From Trichobilharzia szidati (Eukaryota > Platyhelminthes > Trematoda > Strigeidida > Schistosomatidae), in NCBI GenBank assembly GCA_944472155.2, contig OX235275.1, positions 26,898,865 through 26,962,864 on the forward strand: 64,000 nt of DNA, given 5' to 3'. The notes beneath the pieces were generated by a model, which had not been told where the DNA came from, searched no databases, and was given only the letters and a program-made list of their open reading frames with translations. A program made the position numbers and the translations under genes. Shown one piece after another: positions 60,185 through 64,000 of the stretch. How positions within the stretch are numbered: position 1 is the first letter of the stretch; every line of letters starts with the position of its first letter.

Positions 60185-60545
60185 GCGTCACCAAAATCAT
60201 TTCAAACAGACTGTTACAGACTTTGAAGAATGCTGAACCTCTTGTTGTCGGTCACAAGTGATTTTCTACAAGGAACTGTTGGACAGACACTAACGATAAC
60301 CCAGTACGCGAAAAATAGACCAGAAGGAATACTGATGGATTGGATATGTGCTGAGGAAAATGTTGCGTCGATGATATCAGACATTACACAGCCCCCGAGA
60401 CAAGGAGGTCAAGTGAATAACGGAGAAGATGAAAACTAGTAGATAAAGATGTAGTGAGATTAAAATCATTCTAGAGAAGCTAAAGAAATGCAGATATAAT
60501 GCTAAGGCCATATGTACTACTCAGAAGTAAAGCGAATAATAGCAT
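60185..60545 (+). mobile_element. Old LINE-A tail
   Basis: GATGGATTGGATATGTGCTGAGG (60,337) matches the LINE-A 'GGAGATGGATTGGACACTCGC' region, and 'AAGGCCATATGTACTACTC' near 60,507 matches the family tail. A 69-codon ORF across it is in the wrong frame. The region 59,996-60,184 is unassigned. Confidence 0.55.
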
Positions 60546-61980
60546 ATATACAAACAAATATTGCAGATCATATCAAAACTGGTAATAAAAAACATTCAAA
60601 AAATAAATCAACACAGAGTTATTATGTTAATAACAAAACGTAGATTACCTTGAATGAGCAATACAGCAGAGAGATACCAGACTAGCAAACAGTAAAACAC
60701 CATTTTACAAACACGAAACATCACTGAGGTAGCACTATGAGGCAGCATCACATATTTATACAAAATATTGCAGAAAATTGACCAACCAGAAGACAGATAC
60801 ACCGCATGTTTGTCTGTCCACAGTTTCACCTTGATGAAATTCAAATAAGAATGATGCATCAAAGCGAAGTATTCTGGACTATCCACTCTTATCAACATTT
60901 CATGGTTATACTACTATCTATATCCAACATGACAAGTGTGACCGGCTTCATCTCAGATAACAATGAATGGAATTGTGTCACTGTTCTTGTTTTAATGTTC
61001 TTTCTTTCAACATTCCACATTTCCAAAGTAAGTAGCATTAAAATGAGATGTGAAGTTCCTTTCTTGTTTTGTTAATTAAATCCACAATTGGCATACTATT
61101 GTATTGTCCTACGACCAGAAATCGGAAGGTATGTGAAACGAAAAAGTGAACTGAATACACCAAATATAATGAGATGGTTAATTAGTCCGATAGAGAATCT
61201 GCATGTGAGTGTGTGTTTATAGTAGTTAAAATTGATGCGGGAGTAGTAGTATAGAAGCGTTTTGAGAAAGTTTGTGAAGCAGCACCGTTTTCTCTTTTCA
61301 AATGTCTCAAAGACACTTGAGTACGCAGACAGGATATTGCCTGGGATTTTGTGCAGTCAAGTCTCGTCATTTCACAGGGGATTTCGGCGTATTGATACAC
61401 TAATACACTAATTATTGATTGACATTAGTATTCGTTTAGATAAGATATCTAACGAACGATTTTGAAGGATCTGTATGTATCATTTTTCGAGTTGTTGACA
61501 GCATGCTTCATTACTAAATGAACTGTGATTCTGTCTAATTTATTTTATTGGTTGTTTGTATATACACATGGAAGGCATGTATTCTTGCAGTCCATTTCAG
61601 TTGGGCTTACAGCTAGTTAGCATAATGTCTAGTTGGCTAGAAACAAGACGCAAATCAGCTCGGTCTTCAATCAGCTGCCTTCTGAATTAGTATGTTTCCA
61701 GTCTGAAGCAGTTGACCCATACACATTTTCAAGCATACCTACCTATTTCCGATGAAATAGTTTACAGTTACGTTGTGATCATACTGTGGCGTGTGCTACT
61801 GACAGGGTTTATCAGTAGTATACAAAGACCCCAGTGGTCAGTAGAGCTCTAGACAACTCTCATCATCCATACTCTGACAATTCCATGTTGTACTGCTTTT
61901 GAATTAGTGAACATCGGTATTTCCTAACTGGACTTCGATTTGTTGCTAAGTTCGATAGGCCGAGGGGTCCACATATATAT
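60546..61980. other. Unassigned DNA between LINE remnants
   Basis: ORFs of up to 96 codons exist on both strands (for example 60,898-60,608 minus and 60,806-61,075 plus) but overlap each other and have no recognised domain. I see no SINE, satellite unit or tRNA-like sequence here. Confidence 0.5.
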
Positions 61981-61984
61981 AAAA

Positions 61985-64000
61985 CTGGTGTTGACCAGAT
62001 GAACATTATTCCTTATTCCCTTGATATTTGCACACTAAACAAGTCTTTTAAGCATTCTCTCAAAAATGCCAAACTTTCAAGTGTTACAAATGTCAATGAA
62101 ACCTGCTTCCCTGGTTTTAATACAAATTATGTACTAAAATGTCTCCAGGCTCTGAACCCTACTTGTACCCTAGGTCCAGACGGTTTTCCTAGTAGTATTC
62201 TTGAGAAGTGTGCTGATATCCTCTGTTATCCTCTCATGGACATATTTAACGAATCTTTCTCCAATAATATCGTGCCAGCTGTTTGGAAGGACATTAAAAT
62301 TGTACATATCCCTAAGTCTTCCAATGGAACTTGTTTTCAATTCAGACCCATTGCTATTACTTCCCCTTTGCTAAAAGTTATGGAAAAGTTACACTTAATT
62401 AATCTTCAACCTACAATAAAAGCCTTTAACGATCCTAAACAATTCGCCTATAAACACAGTAGAAGTACTTTAGAGGCAGTTGCAGTCCTGTATCACAACA
62501 TTGTCTCCAGCTTAGACAATGGGGCTAAATTCGTTCGCTGCTCCTTCCTAGATTACACATCTGCTTTCGACTCAGTACCTAGAGACATTTTGTTAATCAA
62601 GATTGCTGAAACTCAAACTGACTGTTGGGTTGTCAAATGGCTGCGTTCGTATTTCTCAGGAAGAAATCAGTACACTGTATGTCAGGGAAAGTCGTCCACT
62701 TCGTTGCTTACTGAGGCTGGTGTCCCTCAAGGCGCTGTTCTTTCTCCTTTTCTGTTTTCTTTCTTCTTGCATGACTTGCCTCACTCCGATGAAATGAACT
62801 TTGTTTAATGTGCCGATGATCTAACTATTTCAATGTCTGTTAACTCCCAGCTAGACTGCACTAAGATGAACAGCTTTCTATCAGGAATTAGCAAATGGTC
62901 TTCGTCTAACGGCCTTAAACTAAATCCTTCCAAATATCAGACTGTCAACTTCAGTTCCCGATGTAAACGAAAGTTAAATGAAGCCGCTGGTTCTTATGGT
63001 CCTTGCAAAATTGATGATAGTGATATAGAAACCCAGTCTGAAGTTAAGTATCTTGGATTAATTCTTTCTTCTGACCTATCCTGGTCCTCCCATGTCTTAG
63101 CGATTTCTCAAAGAATATTTCGTCCGACTTTTCACATGAAGAAGTTGAGGCACTCATGCATAACCCAACCACTCCTCTCACACTTTGTCAACTCGTGTAT
63201 CTTACCTATTCCTCTTTACTGTTCACCCTTATTCTTTCCTGGATTGCTTATGAAAGACTATGTCATACTCCGTAGAACTCTTAAGAATGTCAGTAGAACG
63301 AGTGGTATCCCATTGGGCCATATCGTTGACATTCTCACCGACAGGCATTTGATGTCATGCAACAAATTCGCTAAAGTAATTTTGTCAGACTCTGAGCACC
63401 TGCTCTACCCGCAGCTCCAACCTTGTGTCTCCTCAGGTAAAACAAGAAGTCTGTTCAGAAGAATTTATGCACGTACATCTAAGTATAAAAATTTCACTAT
63501 AACATAATTGGCAAGTACTTTATGTGATGAAAATAGTGTTAAGGATTAACTATCCAACCTTCTTAGCACCACTAAATAATCCATTTCCTCCACCCTTTCA
63601 ACATTAAAATTTATTGTTGCTGTATTTCCTATACTTATAATATTCTCAATATTTTCTGTTGTTTATATATTTTTTTCATAAGTATGGACATAATTTAGGC
63701 TGTATTCTAACTGTTAATTTTGTGTTTCCCCTCACTATACTAAATCAACACAACATTAGATCCAATAATCTATAACATGCTAAAGTTTCCAAACTAAACC
63801 GACAATACCGTTTGAAACAAACTCACTGTTATTATTATTATTGTATTAAAAAATCTCAATTCGTGCTTCGAATATTTTTGAATTCATATCGTAAATGTGG
63901 ACAAATTCCCCCAGTTGATTTCGTTTTAATTTTTAATTTTATTTATATTTTGAGTAAATCAGATGCAATATTGTGACAAATGCTGAAAATTACATTCTGT
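61985..64000 (+). pseudogene. LINE-C (CR1/jockey-like) reverse transcriptase, one stop at the catalytic box
   Basis: The ORF 61,999-62,808 carries RT fingers 'LGPDGFPSSILEKC' (residues 58-71), 'VWKDIKIVHIPKS', motif A 'FLDYTSAFDSV' (183-193) and motif B 'GVPQGAVLSPFLF' (241-253). It ends at a TAA (62,806-62,808) directly before the catalytic box, which reads Cys-Ala-Asp-Asp instead of Tyr-Ala-Asp-Asp. The same frame continues without shift in the second ORF (62,833-63,507), with 'GLKLNPSKYQTVNF' and 'VKYLGLILSSDLSWSSHV', the thumb region. One stop and one changed tyrosine are thus the main visible defects. The 5' part (endonuclease) is missing. The 3' non-coding end continues beyond 63,510 to the window edge. 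Confidence 0.88.

Overview
The window looks like repeat-dense heterochromatin from a schistosome-type trematode. The transposon set is the flatworm one: a CsRn1-type Ty3/Gypsy element with a CHCC Gag finger, Penelope-like elements with GIY-YIG nucleases, RTE/SR2-like and CR1/jockey-like LINEs, and a SINE resembling the schistosome hammerhead SINE Sm-alpha. The species and chromosome are inferred, not read. I found no host gene, rRNA, functional tRNA or CRISPR array. Every recognisable coding stretch belongs to a transposable element and nearly all are broken. A W-chromosome or pericentromeric location would fit but is unproven.

Layout. 1-4114: a decayed CsRn1-like LTR retrotransposon (gag, protease, RT, RNase H, integrase), cut by a 304-bp solo LTR with a 4-bp target duplication. 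4170-5070 and 8500-9084: two Penelope-like remnants of opposite orientation, with unassigned AT-rich DNA between. 9.8-10.3 kb: two SINEs, one Sm-alpha-like with a hammerhead remnant and one a tRNA-derived SINE. 10.4-11.3 kb: an old minus-strand LINE. 11.3-46.9 kb: three degenerate tandem copies (U1, U2, U3; spacing about 11.5-14.6 kb) of one large segment made mostly of old LINE pieces, each with its own later insertions. 46,991-54,829: a 40-copy satellite of about 197 bp. 54.8-55.2 kb: a T-rich tract. 55.7-64.0 kb: a CR1-like fragment, an SR2-like LINE with a second LINE inserted inside it, an old LINE tail, and a longer CR1-like copy reaching the window end.

For brevity, LINE-A is the RTE-like family with an FADD catalytic box and an (AAT)n tail (best copy 57,766-59,264). 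LINE-B is the SR2-like family (YADD). LINE-C is the CR1/jockey-like family. LINE-A dominates, with more than a dozen copies of several ages. The tRNA-derived SINE shares its 3' tail with LINE-A, so LINE-A machinery probably moved it.

Most novel candidate: each satellite unit contains an 87-nt stretch that can fold into a cloverleaf (9-bp closing stem, three hairpins). Most sequence variants in one hairpin keep pairing only as G.U in plus-strand RNA. Single or few-copy versions of the unit occur inside U2 and at the U2/U3 junction. Assignments rest on reading motifs and comparing copies by eye; clade names come from memory of family features and were not searched.
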